A stretch of DNA of 64,000 bases from Margaritifera margaritifera (GCA_029931535.1 JAQPZY010001001.1:682001-746000); one strand, 5' to 3'; counted from the stretch's first letter, positions 10,890 through 23,890 are shown. Notes: generated by a model from the sequence alone, not told the origin. Program-made: numbers and translations.

Positions 10890-12510
10890 TAATAGCTACT
10901 CCTACTGAATGAATTGGTCAAATCAACATGGGATTTTCACTAAAAGACATCTTACGATGTATAGTTGGTCCTAAATGAAAATGGTGCTAATCTGACATCC
11001 AAAATGGCTGCCACAGCAGCTATTTTTTAATTCTTATCTCTTCTCCTCCTGAACGGATAGTCATATTGACATGGGGTTTTCACTAAAAGATTATTATGAT
11101 ATCTAGTAGGTCCTAAATGAAAATGGTGCCGATCTGACATCCAGTATGACTGCCATTCTAGCCATCTTTAAAATCGTGTTATCAGTGCTTCCCCTGAATG
11201 GGCAATCATATAGGTATAAGGTTTTCACTTAAAGCCTAATTATGCTGCCTTGTTGGTCATAAATAATAATGTCCCTCAGATATTCAGTAACACTTCTTAT
11301 TACATCTAGTTGGTTCTAAATGAAAATGGTGCTAGTCAGACCTTCAGTTTCATGGTCATGGTGGCCATTTAAATCTTGTTATGGCTACCTCTCCAGAATT
11401 GATAGTCATGACATGGGGTTTTAACTTAGACTTCTTATGACCTGTAGTTGATTCTAAATGAAAATGGTGCTAGTCAGACCTTTAGTTTCATGGTCATGGT
11501 GGCCATTTAAATCTTGTTATTTCTACTTCTCCAGAATTGATAGTCATGACATGGGGTTTTAACTTGGACTTCTTATGACCTGTAGTTGATTCTAAATGAA
11601 AATGGTGCTAGTCAGACCTTCAGTTTCATGGTCATGGTGGCCATTTAAATCTTGTTATTTCTACTTCTCCAGAATTGATAGTCATGACATGGGGTTTTAA
11701 CTTAGACTTCTTATGACCTGATTCTAAATGAAAATGGTGCTGATTAGACCTCCAATATGGCTGCCATGGTAATCATATTGAAAATCTTGTTATAGCTACT
11801 TCTGGACAAATGGTCCTGTCTTGTTATAGCTACTTCTGGACAAATGGTCCTGTCTTGTTATAGCTACTTTTGGACAAATGGTCCTGTAGACATGGGTTTT
11901 CACTGAGAAAGTTCTTTTTCTGGTTGGTCCTTTATAAAACTAGTGCTGATCAATTGTGGCCATTTTGATAATCTTATTAATTCTACTCTTGAAGGAATGT
12001 TTGTATCGACACTAAAAAACTTTTCACAATATGTATTTAGTCCTAAATGAAAATAATGCCAATGTGACCTCCTAAAATATGTATTTAAAAAAAAAAATTA
12101 AACCCCTCGTAACAGCTACTTCTCCTAAACAAATGACCATACTGACATTTATTAAAACAAACATTTTTTTCCTGCAATATATTGTTATTTCTTCATTAAA
12201 ATAATGCTGACCTAACTTCCAGAATGGCTGCTTTGACAGCCATCTTGAAAATCTTTACATAGCTGCTTCTGAATAGATGGTCTTATGGGGTTTTCACAAA
12301 TACATTATTATAGTGATACATGTATGTAGCTGGTTGTAAATGAAAATGGTGCACATCTGACCTCCAGTATGGCACCATAGTGGCCATCTCAACATTTTTT
12401 TTATCGCTACTCCTTTTGCATGAATGGTGGCATTGACAGACTGTTTTCACTAGAATGCTTCTTCAAATATTTAATTGGTTCTAAATGTTAATGGTCAGAT
12501 CTGGCCACCA
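10890..12510. repeat. Decayed ~140-150-bp tandem repeat, block 3
   Basis: About eleven units of the same family as block 2. Three neighbouring units (11310-11722) are nearly identical with a 138-bp period. A 48-bp sub-repeat (CTTGTTATAGCTACTTCTGG) is triplicated near 11785-11885. Confidence 0.75.
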
Positions 12511-12935
12511 ATATATTCACACATCTGCAAAGTCTGAAGGAGTTTTGAAAATCAAACCAAATTGGCATAGAGGTAGAGTCTGAGGTCAGTGCTTGCATTT
12601 TTATACTGTACTGAGCTTACGGACACAATGACTTCTACATATACAAGAGAATTTTGACCAAACGTGCTATTTAGTTGCATTCCAATGAACAAGTTGACAA
12701 GTTTTTAGCTGTACTGGTTTGTGTGCAAGATAATATAGTATGAACTGATTTTTTTCAAACCCAGTTGTGGATATATCAGATGAATACCTTGAATGATGCC
12801 ACTTAAATAGCTCTTTTCCCAAAAAATATTACTTGTAGATTTTAACCAAACTTAGCATGTGGTTATATCTTGACATTGGCTACGAAAAGATAAGTGATTT
12901 TCTACCTGTGATATCAGGTTCAAGGTCAAAGGTCA

Positions 12936-13345
12936 TTACAAAGAATTTGTACTGCACTTACAGGTATCTTTTGAATATGTTAATTCAGACATGTAACAAA
13001 ATATTTTTATCACAAAATTTGGTATGTCAACACTGTTCAATTTAGCGATGGCTGATGTTATTATTTCATCATGTTTTATAACGTTGTTGCAAATCAATTT
13101 TTTATTCAAAGCCTTTGACACAATTCCTATAACTTCTATGCTAAATCCTGCGAAGATCAGTGGAACAACTATACCAGTAGCTATTTCAGAAAAGAACAAT
13201 CCAGCGGTCGAAATATCTACATCAGCTATAACTGTTTCCAAGCTTGCCTTTAACCATTTCTAAGCTTTGTATACCGTTTTGTAATTTTTGGTCATGACTT
13301 TATAGTGTTCAATGTCCTTTGACCAAATCATTTATGATCTCTGTA
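12936..13345 (-). pseudogene. Decayed ORF, membrane-anchored-like protein fragment
   Basis: The minus strand reads VMTKNYKTVYKA, a stop, KWLKASLETVIADVDIST, then a hydrophobic AGLFFSEIATGIVVPLIFAG and KHDEIITSAIAKLNSV. The layout (charged, hydrophobic Gly/Ala-type segment, KHDEI...AKLN) matches, from memory, uncharacterised proteins found in many copies in invertebrate genomes. The function is unknown to me. The frame breaks soon after AKLNSV. The same block holds other decayed fragments on both strands. Confidence 0.5.
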
Positions 13346-13419
13346 ACTTTTCGAAGATGATGCTGTGTTGTTGTTTCACACGTCGCGTTATTTATTGTGC
13401 AACAATTTTATCAGGTAAA

Positions 13420-14000
13420 AGTCCGTTGGTCATCAGGTAGTCTATTGTGAATTGGGCAAAAGAAGTTCAAATGATCAGCTTCAATACTTTCAAATATCCA
13501 CTGTTGATGAAGAACCAATCATAAACTTCAATAGTTTCTTTAAAAGCATTCTGTATGCAGTAGTAAGAACAGAGCTTCATGTCGCATAGTAAATTGTGTT
13601 CATTGTTTCTTGTGTTGCCAGGTATGTTATTATTTACACAGCCAAAAAGTTAGCCAAAAAGCATTGTCCTAAGAGGTAAGACTTGCTTCATAGCAACAAT
13701 GGTACTCTGACTTGAAGTTCTGGTATCAAAGTATGTTTGATTATAAACTGGAATGTATTATGTTAACAGTTTTGACAGGTAAAAGTTTATGTGCAATTGG
13801 GAAATGAATAAGTGAAAATGGAATGATCAGCTTTGCAAATTATTCATTGTCCTTTGATGATTGTAGGCCACTTGTAAACTTCAACAGCTTTTTAAATGAA
13901 TGCTGTATGCAACTGTAAGAACCGATTTAAGTGCCACATGGTTAATTGTGCTAATTATGTGTGTGCTTTTTTTCGCTAACATTTTCTTATTTATTACCAG
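13420..14000 (-). pseudogene. Two diverged copies of one decayed coding segment
   Basis: 13430-13640 and 13780-13990 share about 200 bp (GGTAAAAGT..., GAATGATCAGCTT, AACTTCAA..AG.TT, GAATGCTGTATGCA). The first copy reads EVYDWFFINSGYLKVLKLII and FTIDYLMTNGLLPDK on the minus strand. No family recognised. Confidence 0.4.
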
Positions 14001-15665
14001 GAAAATGTAACCAACTGGAGAACAGACAAATTTGTGTTATAACATTCTGGTATTGAGTTGTGCATAGCACAGGCTTGCCATTGTAAGATACTGTGAAACT
14101 GTCATGATTGGATTTTCCCTTGCGTTTTAGCTGGTTGTTCATTGTCAATTTCAGCTTCTTTTTCCACATTGTATTGAAGTATTGAAGCAAATTTAACTTT
14201 TTGACCAAATAAACAAAATTCCCAAAACAGCTACTCCACCGCCTGTCAAATAATAGATTGTGTCGTTTTAGCTTGTTTCATATTTTTCGTGTTTCTTCAT
14301 TTTAGGTATTCTTCCATCATCTTGTGAACCTATGTTTTAAACGTTCGGCTTTTGCTCATTGAAATGCATGTGAATCTTTAACAATTTGCCTACCAAGTCA
14401 GACTCTACGTGAATCTTTTGTTCTTTCAGGCACTATTCCATGCATTGTTCCAACTGTGTTTTCATCTTGCTTTTTTATTGCTATCCTTCCATTTATTTTA
14501 CAATGAAATTTGGAAAGTTAGCTAAATATTATTGAAAGATGTTACAAAGGTTAGTCGCAAGATGGCTTACTATGTTACAATACTTAAAAATTATTTGAAA
14601 TCTAGTTGGGTAAATGAAAAGATAGAGTTCAAAACATGTTCAGAATGTGGTGAGAAGAACTTTGTTTTCACAAAGAAGTAATTGTAAACCTTGTAAAATT
14701 GAATGAGTCAGAAAATCAAAAAGTGTAAACATTGAGCACTATAACGAGTATTATAGACAAAGATAACACAATGGTGAAAATTTCAGGATAATTTAGAATA
14801 CAAGTAGAATTTTATCAGCATTAAGAGACAACATCAAATCAGACCCAGATTAGCAAAGAAAATGCTTCCACTGGGCAAATACTCATTACATGAAGACCAG
14901 TGAAAACATGTCAAAAATGACAAAATGCCGTCTAATGAAGATATTGAAGAGCACAATAAAAAGTTGAATCGTTCAAGATGGCCAAGTTTATCATTGAAGA
15001 GATTTTTACAGTATTGTTTAATCTATTTTCCCTGTACAACTTTTTGCATAGTAAGCAGCTACTCCTGTGATGGCAACTATTGTAACGAGTGCAGTTAAAG
15101 GCACAAATGAATCAACAACAAAGCAACCAGTACACATTTTAGTTGTCAATAATGTTTTCAACATTTGTTTCTCCATTTACCTTCCGTTGTTTTGGTTGAA
15201 ATCTACATGCTTGAACTTTATCAAACTAGCACTCAATGCAGACAGGCAAGCCTAGCTTAAAATGGCAAACATCCAGTAAAATCTCTAATTTCATTGGCTG
15301 TCATGTAGTCCATTTATTTTGTAAATATCTGTGTTGACGATATGAATAATTTTGGTCGTCAATGATGTCACAGTGTAAATTATAACATCTGAAAATAATT
15401 TAGGGATTTTGAACATCTGGCATTGATAAATGTTTCTTACGTTTTTTTTTGGCTCATTTATCTTCCATTTGTCCAGCTTTTTCAGTCAAGATTTTACTGG
15501 TTATCTCCTTTGTATGTTCCATTTATGATTGCTATTTTCACTTCCTGTTCGTATAGTTTCAGGTACTTTTGGAGGATAAATGTATGTATTTTTGCTTTTG
15601 ATACAACCCAATTATTTTTCGAGCTGTGACTTATCCATCGTCTTTGCTATTTAAGTAAGAAAACA

Positions 15666-16935
15666 ATGGCTGAAGGTGGTCATTATTTTGAACTGAAAGA
15701 ATTTGATAATCCTACATATGACGATGTGGTAGATACACAACAAATAGATGTTGATGATAATCTAGTTGATTTACAGCAGTATCCATTTTGGAACATATTT
15801 CGCTGAGACATATTCACAAGTACAAGAAACATGAAAATGGTTTTCAATATAAATGACAATATGATTTGATATGCAATGACTTGAAATTAAAAGCTAGAAT
15901 GCTCTTTATTGAAAAGTCTAGTCCAGATTTTTGTTAACACAGAATTTTTAAAAAAAAACCATGTTAGGTTGGACAAGGAAAGATAAAACATGGGTGTAAC
16001 CTACTGAGGAATCAGATGCGACTCGACCTAAATCTCCAATTGAATCTACTCTTGTACAAAGGCAACCAATACAAGTACCAGGGGAAATAGAGACGCCAGA
16101 TTTCAATAATGTGAATCCATGGTTTATAATCAATTAATTATTACACAATTGGAAACTTAATTTAATGAATTATTGAATGACATTAGAATGGCACAACACT
16201 TACCTGATGAACAAAGTGGAGAACATCCACCCACAAAAAAAAATATTATTCACTACATACGAGGAAAGAGAATGAAAGGAATATATAAGTGCTGTAGAAG
16301 TTGTCCACTTAAAAACAGAGTTTATGAAAGTTGATATTAAACCGTATGAAAAACAGATTAAAGATATAAAAAAGGACATTGGAAAGGAGAAAGACCCACA
16401 CGAAAAGGCTGTAGTACAAGAACAGTTGAAAAGTGTTCATATTAAATTAGCCCAAATAGTTGGACATCAAAACACATATGGAGAGAATTTTCAGGCAAAC
16501 AATTGGAAAACTGTTTAAAAGTGAGGGAAAAATTACCATTAGGCGAAAGGCTGAAGAAAACATTCATAGACAAGGGTGTAACAATAACATCTATTATTAC
16601 AGTGATTCCAATGACAGCATCAACAATTGCTATATAACAAATTTGGTAAAAGGTGCTGTTTTTCCTATTTCACATACTCTTCCTACCCCAACTCCACATT
16701 CATCAGGCCAATCATCTTTTTAAATTATAAAAAAGGCTTGAAAACTTTAGCCGATTATATCTTTGGTTTAGCCAAAAGAAGCAGCATCAGCATTACCTAG
16801 TATTATTAGTAGTGTGATAGGTTAATTGCTAAAGAGTGCTGAACAAATTGTTTCTTTTTTTGTTGAACAAGTTTTGCTACTTCTCCGCATTGATTGGTTT
16901 GTTACTCGCATTTTTTTTTGGGGGGGGGGGGGGGT
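15666..16935 (+). pseudogene. Decayed ORF of an unknown mobile-element protein
   Basis: ATG at 15666 opens MAEGGHYFELKEFDNPTYDD and stops at 15806. Related coding sense resumes at 15960-16140 (PKSPIESTLVQRQ), at 16324-16518 as a lysine-rich helical segment (KPYEKQIKDIKKDIGKEKD), then in a shifted frame KLPLGERLKKTFIDKGVTIT with a hydrophobic run. It ends in FGLAKEAASALPSIISS-like and SFFVEQVLLLL hydrophobic segments. From memory this order (acidic N-terminus with EFDNP, long coiled coil, RLKxxFxxKG, Gly/Ala hydrophobic tail) recurs in uncharacterised invertebrate repeat proteins. At least three frameshifts or stops are present. Confidence 0.5.
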
Positions 16936-17269
16936 GAAAAATACCAGCTCCCGCAACAATGAGTATCAAAATAAAATGACTTTATTTCATGTTTATTTTT
17001 TTTATTTTTTTTTTTCCGTTTTTGGTTTCTAAATTGCAATGTGTCTTTCGAACGTCAGTGAATTTGATAGAATTAGCAGACATGATAGGATTTATCGTTG
17101 TTAGAGAAGAGATCTTGTCTTCTTTTTTGTCCTCTACAGGCTTTTGTCATATTGTTAGAGATTGTTTATCAGCCTTTCAAATACCTTCTTTTCCTACCTA
17201 GGTATTGATGATAGAGTTTAAGCCCAATTTGAACGAGTAGCTTGATTTCTGTAAATTGTTGTTGCATCC

Positions 17270-17960
17270 AACGATACTAACCATTTTCATCACAATGCCA
17301 CTCGGTAACAGCATAGTCCAATTTCACTTTTGAATCTGTTATGTACTGTTGGAATTTTACCATTATGTTTTCATCCGTGTCGTAACCTTGCTGTCCTAGA
17401 ATTAACAGTTCCATCAACTTTTTAAGACTGACATATTATCGAAACAGACCGTGTAATAGATGTTCTATTTGAACCTGTGCACCTATGCTCTGACACTTTA
17501 TTGAATCTAGATATTCCTTCATCTGTCAGGCCAGTACTGTCTTGCAGAAAAGTATGTCCAGACTATAGGTTCTTTTTGTTTGCCATATAATTCATTTCTT
17601 AAGCTGGCAATGTTCTCCAATACCCAACAGTACCTGCTCGATGTTTATATTTATGTTTTTGTAAGCGGCTAACACAGCAATATAAGTAAACTCCGTAAAA
17701 CCTTAGCGTACAGTTTTATGTTCCTCTGGGACAGTATCGATCAATTATTTATGTTTGTCCTTGATGTATCTCCAGTTATGCCTTGATAAAATTTTGAAAT
17801 TGATGTAGATCAAATAAACTGTTTTAAGTAAATGTTGTTTGTAATTCGATTTGAATGCATCGTCATCGCGTAAGGGCATTTTACATTATGACAGCAGTTT
17901 CTTCATTTGGAAGAAAACGGAAATTTGTAAACTGATTTGGCCAACACTACCTTGGACATT
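17270..17960 (-). pseudogene. Decayed coding region, unknown
   Basis: Minus-strand segments with protein character but frequent breaks: GFTEFTYIAVLAAYKNININ and GEHCQLKNELYGKQKEPIVW, then LMELLILGQQGYDTDENIM and FQQYITDSKVKLDYAVTEWH. No family recognised. Confidence 0.4.
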
Positions 17961-18050
17961 TTTGGCTATCAAATGGCACTATGAAATACCCTAACCAGTA
18001 CCTTGGACATTTTTGGCTATCAATGGCACTATGAAATACCCTAACCAGGT
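17948..18050. repeat. 51-bp tandem duplication
   Basis: TACCTTGGACATTTTTGGCT ... CCCTAACCAG occurs twice in a row with a 1-bp indel. Confidence 0.85.
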
Positions 18051-18159
18051 CTTGCCATACATGCTGCCCAGTTTAGTTGATTCTGCCAAAATTTCAAGTT
18101 ACGCTGTGATCTGCATCTTTTCATTGATGTATCACTGTCATAGTTTAGAGTGTAGTTAT

Positions 18160-18710
18160 CGAAAATGTTCAGTAGCTTGTATATGAAAAACTGAGTTTCA
18201 GTTTAGCAAATTTATACCGTGTAAAATATTTTCAAAATATCCTGATTTACACCTGAGTTAATCTGACTTGCAGGAGAAGGATAAGGTGTTGTGCTTTTTT
18301 TTAAAAAAATCTGAAATCCATTAATTACAATTAAGAAATTAGTATGGAAGTATTAATATGCTTTTCTTGTGACAATATATTGATCCTCTATTCACTTTTT
18401 CCCACACTGACTTGCAATTTTCTGTCTATTTCGATCTCGAAACTTTGTATTTCACCCGTTTTAATACCATATTAATCTCGTTTGTTTTACGTAATCTCTA
18501 CATCTCTGGTAGATTCTATTTCGTTTTTCCATTTCCTTCACCAGAGTTTTTGTGTGACATTTGTCAACTGTTAACACATGAAATTATTACATTTATTTCA
18601 GTAGCTAAATTTCAATTATTTCTGTATGTTTGTGAACCCTAGTTCTTCAAAGTTTGTACATTCACACACTATGAAAGGTGTACTGATTTTGTGCGGTTTA
18701 ATTTCATGTC
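18160..18710 (-). pseudogene. Decayed block shared with 44.57-45.26 kb (copy 1)
   Basis: Aligns by eye with 44570-45260 over several hundred bp (GGAATTTCAATTA-type and TCTGGTA..TT..ACTTC motifs). Both encode on the minus strand a similar charged segment, here KEMEKRNRIYQRCRDYVKQT. Old copies of one mobile element are the likely explanation. Confidence 0.5.
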
Positions 18711-19115
18711 ACAATTGATGGATGTTTCTATAAGCAACTGGACTTTCAGACTTTAGAAAAGATGTCATAACTACTGCTCTTTTCGACCATTTAAACGTTA
18801 TAAAGATATCGAGAGAGTACTTTACGCTTGACAATTTTTTTCGTGATCAAAGAGCCAACAGAACATCAATCTGCAACTTTACTTTTATTTTCAACAAATT
18901 GCAACATTTTTTTTTTTCTTCGATTCTTTCAAAAGTATGAATGATTGTATGTCGGTGTCAAATTTCACCATTCCAGTGTTTGATTAAAAGCAGCTGCTTC
19001 ATACACTGAGTCACCATGTGCCGTTTTCGAATATAAATTTGTTTTCTACAAATTCTATCTCTGGGGAGGGGGGTATGACTCGTTTCATATTGACCTGGTA
19101 AAGTACACGAGATCT

Positions 19116-19545
19116 TCAAGTTGTGCCGTAAAATTTAGCTGAATACAAATGTGTGTATTTATTCACATCGAATACGTAATTTAATCCCTCCTCATACTGC
19201 ACGGCTTTGATCATCCTAATGTTCCGATTAATGCTGCTTATCTCCATCTTTTTATCGCTGAATGCAATCTGCAAATCAGCATCTTTCCTGAACAATTGCA
19301 GCACATCATTTTTATGTTTGAAATAGGCAAATCAACGCTTGTATTCTCTTAAACGTTGTTTTATGTCTCAAGTAACGTTGAAACACTTTAATCGCATCCA
19401 AGCTTGTAAACAAATACACGCTATCTTTTGATACCGAGGTTGTTTTATGTTGAACTGAATAAATATCCATATCATCTTTCTGAAAACTGTGGAGTTGAAC
19501 ACAAACTAGCTTAGATCCATCATTTGTGTTCAAAGCGTTTTACAT
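19116..19545 (-). pseudogene. Decayed ORF, unknown
   Basis: Two minus-strand frames joined by one frameshift near 19310: TTSVSKDSVYLFTSLDAIKV, then NDVLQLFRKDADLQIAFSDK, EISSINRNIRMIKAVQYEEG and LNYVFDVNKYTHLYSAKF. The coherent, soluble-protein-like composition suggests a real but unidentified gene of the same decayed element. Confidence 0.45.
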
Positions 19546-19616
19546 TACACAATTTTACACTATTATGTGCTGTGATTTTGGAGTACCAAAATTGTAGCAT
19601 TTTATCATCTCCAATT

Positions 19617-19991
19617 AAGGTTGTTGACATGTTTTAAATATCACGTTAGTATGATAGTGTTTCATTGATAAGGTTGTTGACATGTTTTAAATATCACGTT
19701 AGTATGATAGTGTTTCATTGATAAGGTTGTTGACATGTTTTAAATATCACGTTAGTATGATAGTGTTTCATTGATAAGGTTGTTGACATGTTTTAAATAT
19801 CACGTTAGTATGATAGTGTTTCATTGATAAGGTTGTTGACATGTTTTACATATCACGTTAGTATGATAGTGTTTCATTGATAAGGTTGTTGACATGTTTT
19901 ACATATCACGTTAGTATGATAGTGTTTCATTGATAAGGTTGTTGACATGTTTTAAATATCACGTTAGTATGATAGTGTTTCATTGATAAGG
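19617..19991. repeat. 53-bp minisatellite, 7 copies
   Basis: Unit begins AAGGTTGTTGACATGTTTTA. Copies start every 53 bp from 19617; copies 5 and 6 share an A-to-C variant (TTTTACATA), showing local duplication. Confidence 0.95.
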
Positions 19992-20028
19992 TATCAGAGG
20001 ATTCTTGGCCACTTCCCTGAAATCCAGT

Positions 20029-21733
20029 AGCAAGAAAAGTGCGCCAGTTGTAATGTCTTGAATCATGGTGGTGGGGGTGTTAATAGTAAGAAAAGTGCGC
20101 CAGTTGTAATGTCTTGAATCATGGTGGTGGGGGTGTTAATAGTAAGAAAAGTGCGCCAGTTGTAATGTCTTGAATCATGGTGGTGGGGGTGTTAATAGTA
20201 AGAAAACTGCGCCAGTTGTAATGTCTTGAATCATGGTGGTGGGGGTGTTAATAGTAAGAAAAGTGCGCCAGTTGTAATGTCTTGAATCATGGTGGTGGGG
20301 GTGTTAATAGTAAGAAAAGTGCGCCAGTTGTAATGTCTTGAATCATGGTGGTGGGGGTGTTAATAGTAAGAAAAGTGCGCCAGTTGTAATGTCTTGAATC
20401 ATGGTGGTGGGGGTGTTAATAGTAAGAAAAGTGCGCCAGTTGTAATGTCTTGAATCATGGTGGTGGGGGTGTTAATAGTAAGAAAAGTGCGCCAGTTGTA
20501 ATGTCTTGAATCATGGTGGTGGGGGTGTTAATAGTAAGAAAAGTGCGCCAGTTGTAATGTCTTGAATCATGGTGGTGGGGGTGTTAATAGTAAGAAAAGT
20601 CCGCCAGTTGTAATGTCTTGAATCATGGTGGTGGGGGTGTTAATAGTAAGAAAAGTGCGCCAGTTGTAATGTCTTGAATCATGGTGGTGGGGGTGTTAAT
20701 AGTTAGAAAAGTGCGCCAGTTGTAATGTCTTGAATCATGGTGGTGGGGGTGTTAATAGTAAGAAAAGTGCGCCAGTTGTAATGTCTTGAATCATGGTGGT
20801 GGGGGTGTTAATAGTAAGAAAAGTGCGCCAGTTGTAATGTCTTGAATCATGGTGGTGGGGGGTGTTAATAGTAAGAAAAGTGCGCCAGTTGTAATGTCTT
20901 GAATCATGGTGGTGGGGGTGTTAATAGTAAGAAAAGTGCGCCAGTTGTAATGTCTTGAATCATGGTGGTGGGGGTGTTAATAGTAAGAAAAGTGCGCCAG
21001 TTGTAATGTCTTGAATCATGGTGGTGGGGATGTTAATAGTTAGAAAAGTGCGCCAGTTGTAATGTCTTGAATCATGGTGGTGGGGGTGTTAATAGTAAGA
21101 AAAGTGCGCCAGTTGTAATGTCTTGAATCATGGTGGTGGGGGTGTTAATAGTAAGAAAAGTGCGCCAGTTGTAATGTCTTGAATCATGGTGGTGGGGGTG
21201 TTAATAGTAAGAAAAGTGCGCCAGTTGTAATGTCTTGAATCATGGTGGTGGGGGTGTTAATAGTAAGAAAAGTGCGCCAGTTGTAATGTCTTGAATCATG
21301 GTGGTGGGGGTGTTAATAGTAAGAAAAGTGCGCCAGTTGTAATGTCTTGAATCATGGTGGTGGGGGTGTTAATAGTAAGAAAAGTGCGCCAGTTGTAATG
21401 TCTTGAATCATGGTGGTGGGGGTGTTAATAGTAAGAAAAGTGCGCCAGTTGTAATGTCTTGAATCATGGTGGTGGGGATGTTAATAGTAAGAAAAGTGCG
21501 CCAGTTGTAATGTTTTGAATCATGGTGGTGGGGGTGTTAATAGTAAGAAAAGTGCGCCAGTTGTAATGTCTTGAATCATGGTGGTGGGGATGTTAATAGT
21601 AAGAAAAGTGCGCCAGTTGTAATGTCTTGAATCATGGTGGTGGGGGTGTTAATAGTAAGAAAAGTGCGCCAGTTGTAATGTCTTGAATCATGGTGGTGGG
21701 GATGTTAATAGTAAGAAAAGTGTGCCAGCTATT
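20029..21733. repeat. 56-bp minisatellite, 30 copies
   Basis: Unit AGTAAGAAAAGTGCGCCAGT ... GGTGGTGGGGGTGTTAAT. Thirty full units, one with an extra G (near 20858), plus a partial copy. Variation is almost nil; a GGGGATG variant recurs mainly near the right end. The G-rich part could form a two-tier quadruplex. Confidence 0.97.
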
Positions 21734-22370
21734 AAGGGAGGATGTATGCAATAGTCGGGAATGTCCGCCAGCTATCAGCTATGAGTGTGTGTTTGTGCAG
21801 TGATTGATAATAAGGTTTAATTAGCACGATAGTGGGTGCACTAGAATAGGGGGCTAATGGGTTAGGAGATATTGCCTTTTACTTAATAAGTCTATTATTT
21901 TTTATTCATTTATTTTTTTTTTTTTTTTTTTTTTTTTGTTCTTTTGCACGGCCAATGCCAAAACGTCTTTACTAGTTCAAATTTAACTAGTGCTCCAGAA
22001 ATTCCATTATCCCTCTACTCTTGTACAACGAAAAGCCCAAAACTCGCTTACCCGGAATAAGTCTCTTAAAGCTTAGTAAATAGTTTTCAGAATTTTTAGC
22101 TCGCATCCGCAAATTAGAATATTTCTATTGTACTAGCTCTGGTGTCGTCCTCTACGTCCGTGCATATAATAGCGTGTACATCTGTACATGCTCACAGCAT
22201 CTCAACCGTTGTTTATTACTGGGTCATTGAAAACAGTTTGTAGTGGATATCTTATCACCCACCCGCTCGGGATGGAGCTAACTTTGTATATATATGTACA
22301 TTTTTTGTACATTCTTGGTTAAGTTTTTGCATCTAAATCATGTTTTTGCAACACGTATACATACTGTAAT
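21734..22370. other. Non-coding, poly-T tract
   Basis: Holds a T-run at 21903-21937 and otherwise nothing recognised. Confidence 0.5.
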
Positions 22371-22662
22371 ACCTCTACGTCCGGAATCATGAAACTTGGT
22401 GAGGAGATGCGTCTTGACGAGTATTACACTCTCGTCACAAAGGTAGGTCACTGTGACCGATATTTCATGCTTCACAGACTTTGGTTAAATTATGTTTTTT
22501 AAGTTTATTTCTCAAACCCTATTCATTCTAGAATCATCAAACTTTACGATTGTATATATCTTCAAGAGTAACACACCCTCACAACAAAAGGTCACAATGA
22601 TCTACATCTTATATTTTGCTGGCTTAAGTTAAGTTTTTGTGTTTAGTCCATGACCACATAAG

Positions 22663-22739
<77 letters not shown>

Positions 22740-23020
22740 GAAACTTGGTGAAGAGAAGCGTCTTGATCAGCTTCACCCCCATCACAAACGTAGGTCACGG
22801 TGACCCATATTTCACGCTTCACTGACTACTGTTTTTTTTTTTTATAAGTTAGTGTTAGAATCACTAAACTTGGTGATTGTATAAATTTCTATTAGTACCA
22901 CACCCATACAAAAAAGAAGGCCAACGTGACCTATATTTCACATTCTAGTGGCTTAGGTGAAGTTTTTGCATTCAATTCATGACCACATAGGTTTTTTACA
23001 TGCTATCGTGTATATATTTT
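22371..23020. repeat. Diverged tandem repeat interrupted by TA microsatellite
   Basis: ATGAAACTTGGTGA.GAGA.GCGTCTTGA and GGTCAC.GTGACC.ATATTTCA.GCTTCA occur near 22388 and 22739, with related parts near 22540 and 22865. (TA)n occupies 22664-22736. Confidence 0.65.
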
Positions 23021-23029
23021 CCACACAGT

Positions 23030-23890
23030 TACTCTGGAAGCAATACCGTTGATAGAAGAGCACCCTGGGCAGTTTTGATGGAGCATGTGCTAAAAATATT
23101 CATATCAAGTTTGATCAAACTTGATTAGGCCGCTCTAAAGAAGAAGTTGAAAATAGGTTTTTCATACGTTTTGGCATGGGAGCTTCAGCATTGCAAGGGA
23201 ATCCATCTCGGACACAATTTTAATGGAATATGTTCAGAAAAACACTCCTACCAAGCTTGATCAAAATTGGCTCAGCCGTTCTAATGAAGCTAAAAATAGG
23301 TTTTCCACCTGGCTGTTAAAGAAGTCACACTGTTGCTAGGGGAGCCATGCCAACATAATTTTGATAGCGCATTTCATAAAAAACATTCTTCCCATGGTTG
23401 ATTGAAATTGGCTGGGTCATTCTAGAGAATAAGTATCAAATAATTGTCCCTTCGTCTGCTAGCGAAGCCACACTGTTGCTAGGCGAGCCACCCAAGACAA
23501 AACTTTGATAGAACGTGTTTTAACAAACATTGCTACCATGATCGATCGAAAGTGTACACCCACACCCACCCACCCCAAAGACAAAGTTGAGAATAAGCTT
23601 TCCACCTGGTTGCTAAAGAGGCCAAGCCATTGATAGGAGAGCCATCCTGGGCACACTTTTAATAGAGCAAGTCTCAAGAAACATTCCTCCCAAGCTTGAT
23701 CAAAATTTGTTGAGCCGCTCTAGAGAAGTAGTCCAAAATAGATTGTCCACCAAGTTACTAAGGAAGCCACGGGGATGTTAGCGCAGGTACCCAGGACATC
23801 ATTTTGATAAAAAAAAAATCATAAGAAATGCTCTAACCAAGTTTTATCGAAATTGGCTCAGCCGGATTTTTTTTTCTCCCATATTAGAAA
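23030..23890. repeat. Diverged ~155-bp tandem repeat
   Basis: About five and a half units, each with GCTTGATCAAAATTGGCT, CAGCCGTTCTA, AAAATAGGTTTTCCACCTGG, CACTGTTGCTAGG.GAGCCA and a GATAGAGC segment. Confidence 0.75.

Noticed and set aside
19617..21733. CRISPR-like regular arrays
   Set aside because: The units are contiguous direct repeats with no variable spacers, in animal-type DNA; they are minisatellites.
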